This document shows positions 34,070-45,229 of a DNA stretch of 64,000 nucleotides, in pieces. Numbering within the stretch: position 1 is the stretch's first letter; each line of letters starts with the position of its first letter. The stretch is from Staphylococcus carnosus. Its GTDB lineage: Bacteria > Bacillota > Bacilli > Staphylococcales > Staphylococcaceae. Where the stretch lies: the NCBI RefSeq assembly GCF_900458435.1, contig NZ_UHCT01000001.1, forward strand, positions 2,480,001-2,544,000. Reading direction: 5' to 3'. The notes under the pieces are model-generated. The model did no database searches, was not told the DNA's origin, and saw only the letters and a list, made by a program, of their open reading frames with translations. The position numbers and the translations under genes are program-made.

Positions 34070-35968
34070 CTATGTTATCGATTTTACAAAATCACGATTA
34101 GCGGTCATATAAACACCTTTATCTGTCTTCAAACGCGGCGTGCCATTAGAAGAAAATACAATTTTAACGATATTCACAATATCCCCTTCTTCAAAATTTG
34201 AACCCGCTTCATCTTTAAAATTGCGGTCGTTATAAGCTTTGCATTTTTTCAATACCTTTACACTTCGAGGCACTTTTACTAAATATTGTTCCGTCAGTCT
34301 ATCATCTATAGTCGTTACAAATTTCTTATTTGCAGTAACAAATGAGCCATCTTTCAAAACCAACCGCGGTGTTCCTTTTTCTGTATACTGAATATCTTCA
34401 ACAGTAAATAATTCGCCAACTTCAATTTCACGTGCAGCTTCTTTTTGAAACTCTACATCTTCATACACTTTAAATCGTTGAGCTGAGAACACCATGCCCG
34501 GGTTTTCATCATAATACTTAGTTGTATCAACAAATTTAGTTTGATTTTTTTCGTCCTTAAATCGTTTATCTTTAAATTCAACTTTAAAATGCTGACGCTT
34601 TAATGCTGGCTGTTTGCTTACACTCGGCAAATTCATATTGACGATGCACGGACGATAATGATTATAAGTAATTTGAATATTAAAGTTGAAATCCGCATCT
34701 TCCAGTTCTTTCGTTGGAATACGCAACTTTCCTCCTCTGACTTGATATCCTACATCAATTGCCGCCGCCTCGTCTTTCAGTTTCACCAACTGTACCCGAC
34801 TGATTTGTGCTGCCATTTTTTTATAAAGATGAATCACTTCGTAAAACTGGCCATCCGCTTCTTCCGTTCCGCCGTAAACAGCAAAGAAATCCTCAGTCAA
34901 AGGCGCAACTTCTCTCAACTCCTCCGGTAATAAAAAGTGAACTAATCCATTTGAAACATAACGTGGTGCACGTTCACCTTTAATAAGAATTTTAATGAGT
35001 TTTACTACTCTTTCTTTATTGGACTGACTGAGTAATTGATACACTTTTTCGTATTTATCCTCAGTAAGATAATCTTTAATATTGAGATGGTGTCTATCTA
35101 ATACTGTTTCCATTTCTGCAAATGCATCATAAAATAATTGCTTATCCTCACTTTTTAAAAAGCGTTTATTGATAAATAAGCGTGATAAATAATCCATCTC
35201 TATGATACGACTGATAGCATTCCGGCGTGCCGTCTCAGGGATGTCTAATTCAAACAGTTTTTTCAACACTTCTAAATTACAAGCTGTTTTTTCAAAGATA
35301 TCTGTTTCGCCAATCAACGATTGATTCGCTCCATATCGATTGACATGATATACAACAGCATCATTCATACCCGCTGAATGCGCCTTTCCTATCACTTCTG
35401 TAAAGAATAATTTATCCACACCATATTTCATGTGTTCAAACTTAATGTCATTCTCTTTAATGATGGATGCTTTAATAATTTTTCCAGGCGGGCCTACTGC
35501 TCTGAAAATTTTATCAATCTCATAAGGTACAAGATCAGAGGCCGTTTCGTAAGAAGAAAAACGCGCAATTTTTCTAATTGAACGATCTTTATGTCGTAAA
35601 CTTTGACCAAATAAAATATCGTTTTGTGTGTCCAATGCTTGTTGCAGTAATTTTGGAAATCCTTCTGCATCCAACCAATCATCAGCATCTAAAAAAGTGA
35701 TGTATTTACTATCTAATACATCTATTCCTACATTGCGGGGAGTTGAAGGACTACCTGTATTTTCTTCTAGTTCCACTACTTTTACATAGTCATATTCATT
35801 TTCGTATGCTTTTAATTTTTCTAAAGATTGATCAGTAGAGACATCATCTACAAAAATCACTTCAATTTCAGATTTATCGATATCTAGGTTATTAATTGAA
35901 TTCATAGTATCATCTAAAAATAATTCTTTATTGTAAACTGGAACGATGGTTGCTAAGTCTTTAGTCAC
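34070..35968 (-). CDS. Family 2 glycosyltransferase with C-terminal DUF5776-like repeats
   Basis: A 632-residue protein starting at GTG 35968 (GGAGG upstream). Residues 1-230 are a GT-A/GT2 domain: ATIVPVYNKELFLDDTMNSI, EVIFVDDVSTDQS and TFLDADDWLD (DxD). The middle resembles TarS/TarP wall-teichoic-acid glycosyltransferases. The last ~150 residues contain two similar repeats, each with a Lys-rich beta motif ending GTPRL...VTANKKFV or GTPRL...MTANRDFV, as in DUF5776. Wall teichoic acid decoration is likely. Cytoplasmic; no signal peptide. Confidence 0.78.
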   Translation of the reverse strand: MTKDLATIVPVYNKELFLDDTMNSINNLDIDKSEIEVIFVDDVSTDQSLEKLKAYENEYDYVKVVELEENTGSPSTPRNVGIDVLDSKYITFLDADDWLDAEGFPKLLQQALDTQNDILFGQSLRHKDRSIRKIARFSSYETASDLVPYEIDKIFRAVGPPGKIIKASIIKENDIKFEHMKYGVDKLFFTEVIGKAHSAGMNDAVVYHVNRYGANQSLIGETDIFEKTACNLEVLKKLFELDIPETARRNAISRIIEMDYLSRLFINKRFLKSEDKQLFYDAFAEMETVLDRHHLNIKDYLTEDKYEKVYQLLSQSNKERVVKLIKILIKGERAPRYVSNGLVHFLLPEELREVAPLTEDFFAVYGGTEEADGQFYEVIHLYKKMAAQISRVQLVKLKDEAAAIDVGYQVRGGKLRIPTKELEDADFNFNIQITYNHYRPCIVNMNLPSVSKQPALKRQHFKVEFKDKRFKDEKNQTKFVDTTKYYDENPGMVFSAQRFKVYEDVEFQKEAAREIEVGELFTVEDIQYTEKGTPRLVLKDGSFVTANKKFVTTIDDRLTEQYLVKVPRSVKVLKKCKAYNDRNFKDEAGSNFEEGDIVNIVKIVFSSNGTPRLKTDKGVYMTANRDFVKSIT

Positions 35969-36116
35969 AAAAGTTCCTCCTCATCTACACTTCTTCTAAA
36001 ACATATTATTTACGTTTTACCCATTCCATTTAAATTCATGTTTACAGATGATGAAACAACCAAATTCACACTCAGTTTTCTAGATTTTTCGATGAGTTTT
36101 GTTAAAAATATATATT

Positions 36117-36168
36117 AAAAGCAGCCTTCCTATATGCAGCAATGTGCATGAGAAAGACTGCTTATCTT
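36117..36168 (-). terminator. Terminator after the secreted-protein gene
   Basis: Minus-strand AAGCAGTCTTTC pairs with GGAAGGCTGCTT across a loop, followed by UUUAAUAUA. Confidence 0.75.
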
Positions 36169-36175
36169 CATTCTA

Positions 36176-36770
36176 TTAACGATGGTTTACGAATGCTTTG
36201 TATTGTTCAACATTTTTAATGCCTTGTTGTATAGTGCTAATTGCATTAACTAATTCATAGCCTGGTTGCGCTTGGTTCAATACAGCTTGTGCTTGTTCTA
36301 CTTTTTTTCAATTGTGCTTCATCTTGATTCATTGAATGATGGCTTTCAGTTAACAAACCGTTTGCTTTAATAATTAAATTTTGTAGTTCTGTCTTTTTAC
36401 TTTGAACATTTGAACTACCTTTTTCAGTTTGTAAGTGGATTTGGAATACTTCGTTATAGACAGTTGATAATCTGTTAATCGCTGTTACAACTTGTGAATC
36501 ATTTGAAGCATCTTGTTGTTTTTTAGCAAAGTAAATCGCTTGATTTAATTTATTTTGGTAAAGCGTTGCCCCTGATTCTTTCGCCATTGCTTTATAATAT
36601 GAACTTGCGTCAAGTAAGTTTTTTAAGTTTTCTTTAGCTGTTATATCGTAGTTACGGAATTCATATGCGCCATAAGAAGCAGCTTCAGCTTGATTTGAAA
36701 ATACACTTGCTCCTGCTGATCCAAGTAAAGCTACTGCTAATCCTGAGAGTAAAAATTGTTTAAAATTCAT
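36176..36770 (-). pseudogene. Secreted helical protein, frameshifted at an A7 tract
   Basis: A secreted protein with a signal peptide (MNFKQFLLSGLAVALLGSAG, cleavage near QAEAA). The mature helical region reads in one frame until DEAQLKK, then shifts at seven consecutive A (plus-strand T7 at 36302-36308). With six A the frame continues LKKVEQAQAVLNQAQPG to AFVNHR and a stop at 36176, giving about 197 residues. Total length is 1 modulo 3. Either sequence error, inactivation or homopolymer phase variation. Not matched to a named protein; no catalytic motif. Confidence 0.7.
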
Positions 36771-36930
36771 AGTTGTTATCTCCTTTAATTTACATACACA
36801 AATTATAAGACAGAAATAGCTTTTATTGAATTAACTAATTATTAAATATTAATTATTTTATACGATGAACAGATGATGTACTTATATAATCAACGGGTAT
36901 AGATAAAAAGCAACGAAAGGAGAAATTGTA

Positions 36931-37335
36931 ATGCCACCAAAACATATTATCTCTGCTTCATGTGTTGTATTAAACGACGAAAATCAAATTTTATTAATTA
37001 AAAGTCCATTGCGCGGTTGGGAAATTCCTGGCGGTCAAATTGAAAACGGTGAAACTATTCGAGAAGGCGTTATCCGAGAAGTCAAAGAAGAATCAGGTGT
37101 TGACGTCGAGTTGACTGAGTTCTGCGGTGTCTTTCAAAATACAGAACATTCTATTATTAATAACCTATTTAAAGGTGAATATATTGGCGGTCAATTAACA
37201 ACAAGTGACGAAAGTTTAGAAGTCGGTTTCTTCACTTATGCAGAGGCAATGGAAAAAGTAACATGGGGAAACTTTACTGAACGTATACGTTTGTGTTTTT
37301 CTGAAAAAGAGAAACCTTTCTTAATTTCGTTTTGA
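36931..37335 (+). CDS. Nudix hydrolase
   Basis: A 134-residue Nudix protein. The Nudix box GGQIENGETIREGVIREVKEESGV (G-x5-E-x7-RE-x2-EE-x-G) is complete, with the REVKEESG metal site. Family members hydrolyse nucleoside diphosphate derivatives (oxidised dNTPs, NDP-sugars and others); substrate not predictable. Single gene; AAAGGAG precedes ATG 36931. Confidence 0.9.
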   Translation: MPPKHIISASCVVLNDENQILLIKSPLRGWEIPGGQIENGETIREGVIREVKEESGVDVELTEFCGVFQNTEHSIINNLFKGEYIGGQLTTSDESLEVGFFTYAEAMEKVTWGNFTERIRLCFSEKEKPFLISF

Positions 37336-37374
37336 ATATAACGCTATCCTTAAATCAGATATAACGATTTATCC

Positions 37375-37926
37375 TTATTTACTTTGTTCTGTTACTCTTT
37401 GCAGTACAAAAAAATAATATTTTTCTGGATGCTTATCTTTGATATCCATCACACCAAGCAGTGTATCATCATTGATTTTACGAAAAACATCTATAATTGC
37501 TTTTTGATCATAAATCATAGAAGCACTTGTTTTCCCCCGGAACTTAACTCGACGCACTCTTGCCCTGCTTTTATTTGTTTTAACAACAAACCCAAACCAC
37601 TTCATAGTCATTGAAAGTATCTTTTTAGGAAGTTTTTCAATTGGCAGTTCTAGGGGTATTAAACCTGGATTGACGTAAAACAGTTTTCCTTTTTCAGTTC
37701 GAAAGACCAACGGATCAATTTGTTCCGAATTTACAAACCGTTTCCCATACCATCCTGTAACCGATAAAATACCTTCCATAGGATGACCTGTTTTTATTTC
37801 CGAACCCTTCCAAAACCCCCATAAATCATTTATATCCACTGTCGCTAAGCTATCGAATATTTCAAAGATACGCGGTTGTGTATATTTTTTATTGAGCAAA
37901 TCATGAAGTAGTTTTTGATTCTCCAT
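37375..37926 (-). CDS. GXWXG / DUF4334 domain protein
   Basis: A 183-residue protein. The N-terminal LWGFWKGSEIKTGHPMEGIL is the GXWXG motif, and the C-terminal VRRVKFRGKTSASMIYDQKAIIDVF with DTLLGVMDIK matches DUF4334. Function of the pair is unknown. The open frame extends 63 nt upstream, but GGGGTGAG sets ATG 37926. Monocistronic. Confidence 0.8.
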   Translation of the reverse strand: MENQKLLHDLLNKKYTQPRIFEIFDSLATVDINDLWGFWKGSEIKTGHPMEGILSVTGWYGKRFVNSEQIDPLVFRTEKGKLFYVNPGLIPLELPIEKLPKKILSMTMKWFGFVVKTNKSRARVRRVKFRGKTSASMIYDQKAIIDVFRKINDDTLLGVMDIKDKHPEKYYFFVLQRVTEQSK

Positions 37927-38062
37927 TGCTCTCACCCCTTTTATAATCCACTCACACTTACGATATAAAACTAAAACCTTTATCTTCACTTCAAGAATAA
38001 ATCAAAATCATATGGTTATTAATCGTAATTACTACTCTTTTTTAATACCCTTCTCATTCCCT

Positions 38063-38839
38063 TTATTCATTAATCGTTAATTTCAACCCTTCAAGTGTAG
38101 TGTATACTTCTGATTTTTTGTTTTCGTCTATTATATTAAATGCTGTTAATCCATATGTCTGTTCAGGATTACGCAAAGGTTGGTTGGACTGCCATGTATT
38201 AATAGCTATATGATGATGATATTTTTGTTCCGAAAGAAACAAAGCTTTAGGTAATACAGAAGTTATTTGAAATCCCATTTGTTTATAGAACTGACTTGAA
38301 GCTTTTAAATCATATGCTTTCAAGTGTAAATGTCCAATTTTTGCGTTTTTAGGCATATCTGTCCATTCTGTATTTCCAGAATCTGCTAATATTCTAGATA
38401 CGTCTAAAGGAAGTGTATCCATATTCACGTGTTCATTCTCCCAATGCCATAAGTCAGCTGGTCGATCTATATAGACCTCTATTCCATTTCCTTCTGGGTC
38501 GCTAAAGTAAATTGCCTCACTTACCAAGTGGTCACCTCCAGAAATAGCAATATTATGTTGAAAAAGGTGTTTAATCAGTGCCCCTAAATCTGTTACATCA
38601 TCTAATAAAATCGCAATATGGAATAATCCAGCTTCTGTCATCTGTGCAAATCGTCCATTTTCAATTTTATTTAAGACTATCTCATCTTCTTCTCCAATTA
38701 TTAAAGTTGTTTGAGTTGGAGCAGTCTTAAGGACTTGAAGACCTAATATATTGTGATAAAAATCAGTTTGACGGTCTATATCAGCAACATTTAATTCAAT
38801 TCGGTTAACATGTTTAATTGATGATTGGTGGAAGTTCAT
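38063..38839 (-). CDS. VOC-family glyoxalase / CatE-like dioxygenase
   Basis: A 258-residue two-domain VOC protein. The first half starts HVNRIELNVADIDRQTDFYHNI and the second GHLHLKAYDLKASSQFYKQMG; FSDPEGNGIEVYIDRP supplies the metal-ligand Glu, with the other His ligands in the half starts. It resembles catechol-2,3-dioxygenase (CatE/YfiE) of Bacillus, which handles catechol. The ATG at 38845 is only 1 nt after GAGAGG, so ATG 38839 (7 nt) is preferred. Confidence 0.82.
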   Translation of the reverse strand: MNFHQSSIKHVNRIELNVADIDRQTDFYHNILGLQVLKTAPTQTTLIIGEEDEIVLNKIENGRFAQMTEAGLFHIAILLDDVTDLGALIKHLFQHNIAISGGDHLVSEAIYFSDPEGNGIEVYIDRPADLWHWENEHVNMDTLPLDVSRILADSGNTEWTDMPKNAKIGHLHLKAYDLKASSQFYKQMGFQITSVLPKALFLSEQKYHHHIAINTWQSNQPLRNPEQTYGLTAFNIIDENKKSEVYTTLEGLKLTINE

Positions 38840-39048
38840 ACTCATACCTCTCTTTTTTCTAAGTATAATTATTATACCTTTATAGAAAGGAATTTGCTTA
38901 AAAAAGGACTTGAGGTTTTGGTAAATATAAAATTAGAAAAAGTTAGTGGTAATGCTAACATTTAACAGAAAAACAACGTGAAAAAGTAACGAAAAAGTTT
39001 GCGATATACATCAATTTTTAAGTAGAACGTGTTCAAAAACATAAAGAA

Positions 39049-39086
39049 AAGGCTAGAAAACGCATTATATCAACGTTTCTAGCCTC
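39049..39086 (-). terminator. Terminator after guaA
   Basis: Minus-strand GAGGCTAGAAACG pairs with CGTTTTCTAGCCTT (one bulge), followed by a U-rich tract (UUUUCUUU). Confidence 0.75.
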
Positions 39087-39103
39087 ATATATCAGTTATA
39101 TCA

Positions 39104-40645
39104 TTATTCCCATTCTATTGTACTTGGCGGCTTAGAAGTTACATCATAAACAACGCGGTTTACATGATCAACTTCATTTACAATACGACTTGAGATTTTT
39201 TGTAAAACTTCCCAGTCGATACGCGCAAAGTCACTTGTCATTCCATCAATAGAAGTTACGGCACGGATACCAATCGTATAATCATAAGTACGATAGTCAC
39301 CCATTACACCTACTGAACGCATGCCTGGTAATACTGTGAAGTATTGCCAAATTTCACGTTCTAATCCTTCTTCACGAATCACTTCGCGTAAAATCGCATC
39401 TGATTCGCGGACGATTTCTAATTTTTCTTCAGTAATTTCACCTAGTACACGGATACCAAGTCCTGGACCTGGGAATGGTTGTCTCCAAACTAAGTGTTCA
39501 GGAATACCTAATTCAATACCTAAAGCACGCACTTCATCTTTGAATAATGTATTGATAGGTTCGATTAATTCAAACTGCATGTCTTCAGGTAATCCACCAA
39601 CATTGTGGTGAGATTTGATTGTTTGTGCAGTTTTTGTACCTGATTCGATAACGTCAGTGTAAAGCGTACCTTGTGCAAGGAAGTCTACACCTTCTAATTT
39701 AGATGCTTCATCATCAAATACATAAACAAATTCGTTACCAATAATTTTACGTTTTTGTTCAGGGTCAGAAACACCTTTTAATTTATCCATGAAACGGTCT
39801 TTCGCATTTACACGGATAATGTTCATGTTGAAACCTTCACCGAATTGTTCCATTACCATGTCGCCTTCGCCTTTACGAAGCAAACCATGGTCAACAAAGA
39901 TACAAGTCAATTGGTCACCGATCGCTTTATGCAATAATACAGCAACTACTGATGAATCTACACCGCCGCTCATTGCACATAACACTTTGCGGTCTCCAAC
40001 TTGTTCGCGAATTTTTTCGATTTCTAAATCGATGAAGTTTTCCATAGTCCATTCACCAGTACAATCACAGATACGGCGTACGAAATTACGTAAAATATCG
40101 TTACCATATTCTGTATGACGTACTTCTGGATGGAATTGAACGCCGTAAATACGACGCTCTTTATCTTCAATTGCAGCATATGGCGTACTTGGACTATCTG
40201 CAATTGATTCAAATCCTTCTGGAATTTCAATCACTTTATCAGAATGGCTCATCCATACTGTTTGTTCTTCAGGTAATCCGAAGAATAATTCATCTGCTTT
40301 AGCATGGATGATAGCTTTACCATATTCTCTTTCATTTGCACGTTCTACTTTACCGCCTAATAATTTAGTCGTTAATTGCATACCGTAGCAAATACCAAGA
40401 ACAGGCACGCCTAGATTATAAATTTCAGGGTCGATTGTGTATGAGCCTTCTTCATATACTGAGTTCGGACCACCAGATAAGATGATACCTTTTGGATTCA
40501 TCTTTTTAATTTCTTCAATAGAAATTTCGTGATCATGCAATTCACTGTATACGCCCATTTCACGAATACGACGTGTTATCAATTGGTTATATTGGCTACC
40601 AAAATCTAATACAAGAATCATTTCTTGTTCTTTCGCCATTTCCAT
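39104..40645 (-). CDS. guaA: GMP synthase (glutamine-hydrolysing)
   Basis: A 513-residue two-domain enzyme converting XMP to GMP. The N-terminal amidotransferase domain has GICYGMQ (Cys nucleophile near residue 86) and [13 protein letters not shown] (His-Glu). The ATP pyrophosphatase domain has the P-loop [12 protein letters not shown] near residue 225. Sequence and length match staphylococcal GuaA. Last gene of xpt-pbuX-guaB-guaA, 16 nt after guaB. Confidence 0.97.
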   Translation of the reverse strand: MEMAKEQEMILVLDFGSQYNQLITRRIREMGVYSELHDHEISIEEIKKMNPKGIILSGGPNSVYEEGSYTIDPEIYNLGVPVLGICYGMQLTTKLLGGKVERANEREYGKAIIHAKADELFFGLPEEQTVWMSHSDKVIEIPEGFESIADSPSTPYAAIEDKERRIYGVQFHPEVRHTEYGNDILRNFVRRICDCTGEWTMENFIDLEIEKIREQVGDRKVLCAMSGGVDSSVVAVLLHKAIGDQLTCIFVDHGLLRKGEGDMVMEQFGEGFNMNIIRVNAKDRFMDKLKGVSDPEQKRKIIGNEFVYVFDDEASKLEGVDFLAQGTLYTDVIESGTKTAQTIKSHHNVGGLPEDMQFELIEPINTLFKDEVRALGIELGIPEHLVWRQPFPGPGLGIRVLGEITEEKLEIVRESDAILREVIREEGLEREIWQYFTVLPGMRSVGVMGDYRTYDYTIGIRAVTSIDGMTSDFARIDWEVLQKISSRIVNEVDHVNRVVYDVTSKPPSTIEWE

Positions 40646-40661
40646 AAATCATGTTCTCCTT

Positions 40662-42131
<1,470 letters not shown>

Positions 42132-42161
42132 TTACAGCCTCCATTTATTTTAATAATTACA

Positions 42162-43430
42162 TTATTTCACATTTTCCTCATTTTGTTGATACTTTAAGCC
42201 GTTAAAAAAGAAATTAAGAATAATTGCGGAAATTGCACCTAGTACAATTCCATTTTGTGTTAACCAAGCAAACTGTTCACCCATTGCTTTAAAAGCTTCA
42301 GGGACAGCACTGATGCCTGTTCCAAGTCCCACTGACACCGCGATAATCAACAAATTATTTTGATTTTTAAAGTCGATACCGCCTAAAATACTTACACCAT
42401 ATGCCATTACCATACCGAACATCGCAATCATTGCGCCTCCAAGAACTGGTAATGGAATCACATTCGCTAAAGCACCTAATTTCGGAATACAACCGCAAAT
42501 TAGTAGAAGTATGACCATTCCATAGATGACATTATTCTTTTTCACGCCAGATAGAGAAACCAAACCGACATTTTGCGAATAAGCAGTGTATGGAAATGCA
42601 TTGAAGATAGAACCTAAAATAATCGCAAGACCTTCCGCAGTGTAACCTTTGCGATAGTCTTTACGTTCTAGTGTTCTCCCTGTAATTTTACTTAATGCTG
42701 TATAAACACCTGTTGATTCAATCAAGCTGACTAACGCAACAATGAAGAACACAAGTGTTGCATCAAGGTCAAAGCCAAAACCAGCAAAACGGAATGGTCT
42801 TGGTAGTTCAAACCAATGCGCTGTGCCTACTTGGTTTAAATCTACTATACCAAATGCCCCTGCTAAAGCTGTTCCGGCAATTAATCCAATTAAAATCGCG
42901 ATAGATTTCAAAAAGCCTCGTGTAAAGCGTTGTAAGATTAAGATAATTAGCAAAGTTGCAAAACCTAAGATGATATTTTTCATATCTCCATAATCTTTAG
43001 AACCTTGACCTCCAGCAACATAGTTCATTGCGACTGGCATCAAGTTGATTCCGATAATCGTCACAACACTCCCTGTCACAACAGGAGGGAAGAATTTCAC
43101 AACATAAGAGAAGACTGGAGCGATTAGTACAACAAGAATCCCGGAAATAAATAAGGACCCATAAAGCACGTCTAATCCTTTTGTCTGCCCTATTAATATC
43201 ATCGGAGCGACAGCTGTAAAGGTACACCCTAAAACAATCGGCAAACCAGTACCCGTGATTTTGTTCGCTTCTAAAAACGTTGCGACACCGCACATAAATA
43301 TATCGACTGTAACTAAGTATGCAATTTCTTCTGGGGTGAATTTAAGACTAGTCCCTACGATAATTGGAACAAGTATAGCACCTGCATACATTGCAAGTAA
43401 ATGCTGTAGACTTAAAATGAAATTCTTCAT
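42162..43430 (-). CDS. pbuX: Xanthine permease
   Basis: A 422-residue nucleobase:cation symporter-2 protein with about 14 hydrophobic segments. SLQHLLAMYAGAILVPIIVG begins the first helix; GVSILGGIDFKNQNNLLIIAVSVGLG is near the C-terminal conserved segment. It imports xanthine for XprT. A TTG 15 nt upstream is in frame, but GGAGAAG sets ATG 43430, just 2 nt after the xpt stop. Confidence 0.93.
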   Translation of the reverse strand: MKNFILSLQHLLAMYAGAILVPIIVGTSLKFTPEEIAYLVTVDIFMCGVATFLEANKITGTGLPIVLGCTFTAVAPMILIGQTKGLDVLYGSLFISGILVVLIAPVFSYVVKFFPPVVTGSVVTIIGINLMPVAMNYVAGGQGSKDYGDMKNIILGFATLLIILILQRFTRGFLKSIAILIGLIAGTALAGAFGIVDLNQVGTAHWFELPRPFRFAGFGFDLDATLVFFIVALVSLIESTGVYTALSKITGRTLERKDYRKGYTAEGLAIILGSIFNAFPYTAYSQNVGLVSLSGVKKNNVIYGMVILLLICGCIPKLGALANVIPLPVLGGAMIAMFGMVMAYGVSILGGIDFKNQNNLLIIAVSVGLGTGISAVPEAFKAMGEQFAWLTQNGIVLGAISAIILNFFFNGLKYQQNEENVK

Positions 43431-43431
43431 A

Positions 43432-44010
43432 TTATTCTTCTCCAACCAATGTCACTTTGTTACCAGAAAGAGAAGCAACTTCACATAATGAAGATACTTT
43501 TAAGCCAGCCTCTTCTAATCTTGTACGGCCTTGTTGGAAACTTTTTTCTACAACAATACCGACACCGACTGTTTCAGCTCCTGCTTGATGAACTAAACGA
43601 TTCAATCCAAGTGATGCATCACCATTTGCTAAGAAGTCATCAATAATTAGCACACGATCATGCTCATCTAAAAACTCTTCAGAAATTATCACACTATTCG
43701 TTTTATCTTTTGTAAATGAATGAATATCTGTTTGATAAAAACCTTTATTTAAAGTATTCGGCTTTGCTTTTTTCGCAAAAAGGCAAGGTACTCCGAATTT
43801 ATAAGCAACCATAATTGCAGGTGCGATACCTGATGCTTCAACAGTTAAGATTTTAGTAACCTTTTGGTCTTTGAACTGTTCATAAAATGTTTCCCCAATA
43901 TCATACATAAGCTGTGCATCGATTTGATGATTCAAAAACCCATCAACTTTTAAAATCTTTTCTCCGATGACTACACCATCTTCTTTGACTTTCTGTCTTA
44001 ACGCTTCCAC
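43432..44010 (-). CDS. xpt: Xanthine phosphoribosyltransferase
   Basis: A 192-residue type I phosphoribosyltransferase. The PRPP loop VLIIDDFLANGDASLGLN (residues ~128-145) and the EASGIAPAIMVAYKFG pattern are typical. It salvages xanthine to XMP. First gene of the operon, behind the guanine riboswitch and terminator. Confidence 0.95.
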   Translation of the reverse strand: MEALRQKVKEDGVVIGEKILKVDGFLNHQIDAQLMYDIGETFYEQFKDQKVTKILTVEASGIAPAIMVAYKFGVPCLFAKKAKPNTLNKGFYQTDIHSFTKDKTNSVIISEEFLDEHDRVLIIDDFLANGDASLGLNRLVHQAGAETVGVGIVVEKSFQQGRTRLEEAGLKVSSLCEVASLSGNKVTLVGEE

Positions 44011-44038
44011 GTAAAAACAACCTCCTCAATTTGTGTAT

Positions 44039-44074
44039 AAAAAAAATCCCAAACTACTAACTTAGTTTCAGGAT
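44039..44074 (-). terminator. Riboswitch-linked terminator before xpt
   Basis: ATCC(T)GAAACTA pairs with TAGTTTGGGAT (44074-44063 with 44056-44046), followed by eight U. Immediately upstream ACTCATAG (44082-44075) is complementary to the 3' strand of the aptamer P1 (CTATGAGT). Confidence 0.82.
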
Positions 44075-44415
44075 CTATGAGTTGCACAGGCAATACACAT
44101 CATTATATTATTGCTCGGATTAAGGAGGTTATTAAGATATAACCGGCTTTTAATCTCCATATAAACCGACAGTTATCACACTGTCTTTTCATACCAGCTC
44201 TAGCCAAAAACCCCTTGCAGCTAGGTGCCAAAGCAAAAATATGAAGTATGATGATTTGAGAAGCTATAGTGTCCCACTTCGCAAATAGTAATGCATTTCA
44301 TGTTTTGTAGCGATAGAGATGTCCCATTTCCCCAAATAGTCCTTACATATCTATCAATAATCTACATGCATTTCCCGCATTATCGGAAGCACCATTGTGT
44401 TGTATTGTTTAAGTG

Positions 44416-44484
44416 ACTCATAGTCATGTCGTTAAGGCGACATGGTAGAAACTTCTAAAGCCTAATCCTCTAGATTATATGAGT
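44416..44484 (-). promoter_or_regulatory. Guanine riboswitch aptamer
   Basis: Minus-strand purine-riboswitch consensus: P1 ACTCATATAATC, the J1/2-P2 region AGGATTAGGCTTTAGAAG, then TTTCTACC, P3 ATGTCG/CGACAT, and GACTATGAGT. The C in GACTA (position 74 class rule) selects guanine over adenine. It precedes xpt-pbuX-guaB-guaA. Confidence 0.95.
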
Positions 44485-44502
44485 TAGTTAAATTATTTAC
44501 TG

Positions 44503-44532
44503 ATAATACCACATTTTAAGGCTATTTTTCAA
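44503..44532 (-). promoter_or_regulatory. Promoter of the xpt operon
   Basis: Minus-strand TTGAAA (44532-44527) and TATTAT (44508-44503) with an 18-nt spacer, about 20 nt before the aptamer. Confidence 0.5.
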
Positions 44533-44673
44533 TATTCAACAAAGAGATATTATTATTTTCTAAGAATTCTATTTTTACCGAAAACAAAAACTGATATTTT
44601 TAAATTTTTCTGAATTTTCACTTCTGTTTTTCTTGAAAATGACACTTCTTAGCCGTAACATGATAAATGAACC

Positions 44674-44699
44674 GTTTACATTACTAAAGTGTAGGGTAT
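44674..44699 (+). promoter_or_regulatory. SigB-type promoter of the stress-protein gene
   Basis: GTTTAC (44674-44679), 14 nt spacer, GGGTAT (44694-44699), close to the SigB consensus GTTTAA-N12-14-GGGTAT, 42 nt before the ATG of a general stress protein. Confidence 0.8.
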
Positions 44700-44741
44700 A
44701 TTGATTTATATTAGTATTAATTATGGAGGGGGAGCTTTACT

Positions 44742-45122
44742 ATGGCAGATATTCTTATTCTTACATCACAAGATGAGATTTTCGACGCATTAAAACGCAA
44801 GTTAGATGAGGGTTACACAAAAGACGAGCTATCGGTTATCAGCAAAAACAAATTGCACATTGACAGCGTTGAAAGTACAGATATGAAAGTACAATCAACA
44901 AGCGGTACATTCAGTGACCGAGTAGCCCGCCTCCTTACTGGAGAAGATGGAGAAGAAGCCGTACTTGCACACTATGATTTAACTGAAACAGAAAGAAAAG
45001 TGTGCAAACGTGAAATCTTAAATGGCAACATCATTATTTTAGCTGGTAAACATCCTCACAGCAGAAAAGAATTCAAAAAAGAATTTGATGAAAAGAAACC
45101 TGAAAAAGAGTACGAAATTTAA
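44742..45122 (+). CDS. General stress protein (YflT/GSP17M-like)
   Basis: A 126-residue soluble protein. ADILILTSQDEIFDALKRKLDEGY opens the heat-induced YflT-type fold, with SDRVARLLTGEDGEEA and NIIILAGKHPHSRKEF further on. GGAGGGGG precedes ATG 44742. A SigB promoter lies upstream and a terminator downstream, fitting a general stress response member. Biochemical function unknown. Confidence 0.83.
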   Translation: MADILILTSQDEIFDALKRKLDEGYTKDELSVISKNKLHIDSVESTDMKVQSTSGTFSDRVARLLTGEDGEEAVLAHYDLTETERKVCKREILNGNIIILAGKHPHSRKEFKKEFDEKKPEKEYEI

Positions 45123-45138
45123 TCCATAATAAGGGTAT

Positions 45139-45170
45139 GAAATCGGCAGTTTGACTGTCGATTTTTTTAT
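45139..45170 (+). terminator. Terminator after the stress-protein gene
   Basis: AATCGGCAG (45141-45149) pairs with CTGTCGATT (45154-45162, one G-U), then a T run to 45168. Confidence 0.82.
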
Positions 45171-45229
45171 TTCTAAAGTGCTTTTTGCACTATGCTATAA
45201 TGATAAGAAAAGTACGGGAGGGGCATCTT

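Larger units (their letters stand above)
44011..44741 (-). promoter_or_regulatory. Long structured leader of the xpt operon
   Basis: About 730 nt between two genes. From 5' to 3' on the minus strand: promoter TTGAAA-N18-TATTAT (44532-44503), guanine riboswitch aptamer (44484-44416), a 333-nt structured insert (44415-44083), and a terminator (44074-44039) before the xpt ribosome site. The insert contains hairpins GACAGT/ACTGTC and GGTTAT/ATAACC and two imperfect repeats (44258-44289 and 44308-44340). The plus-strand part beyond 44540 carries the SigB promoter of the stress gene. Confidence 0.7.
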
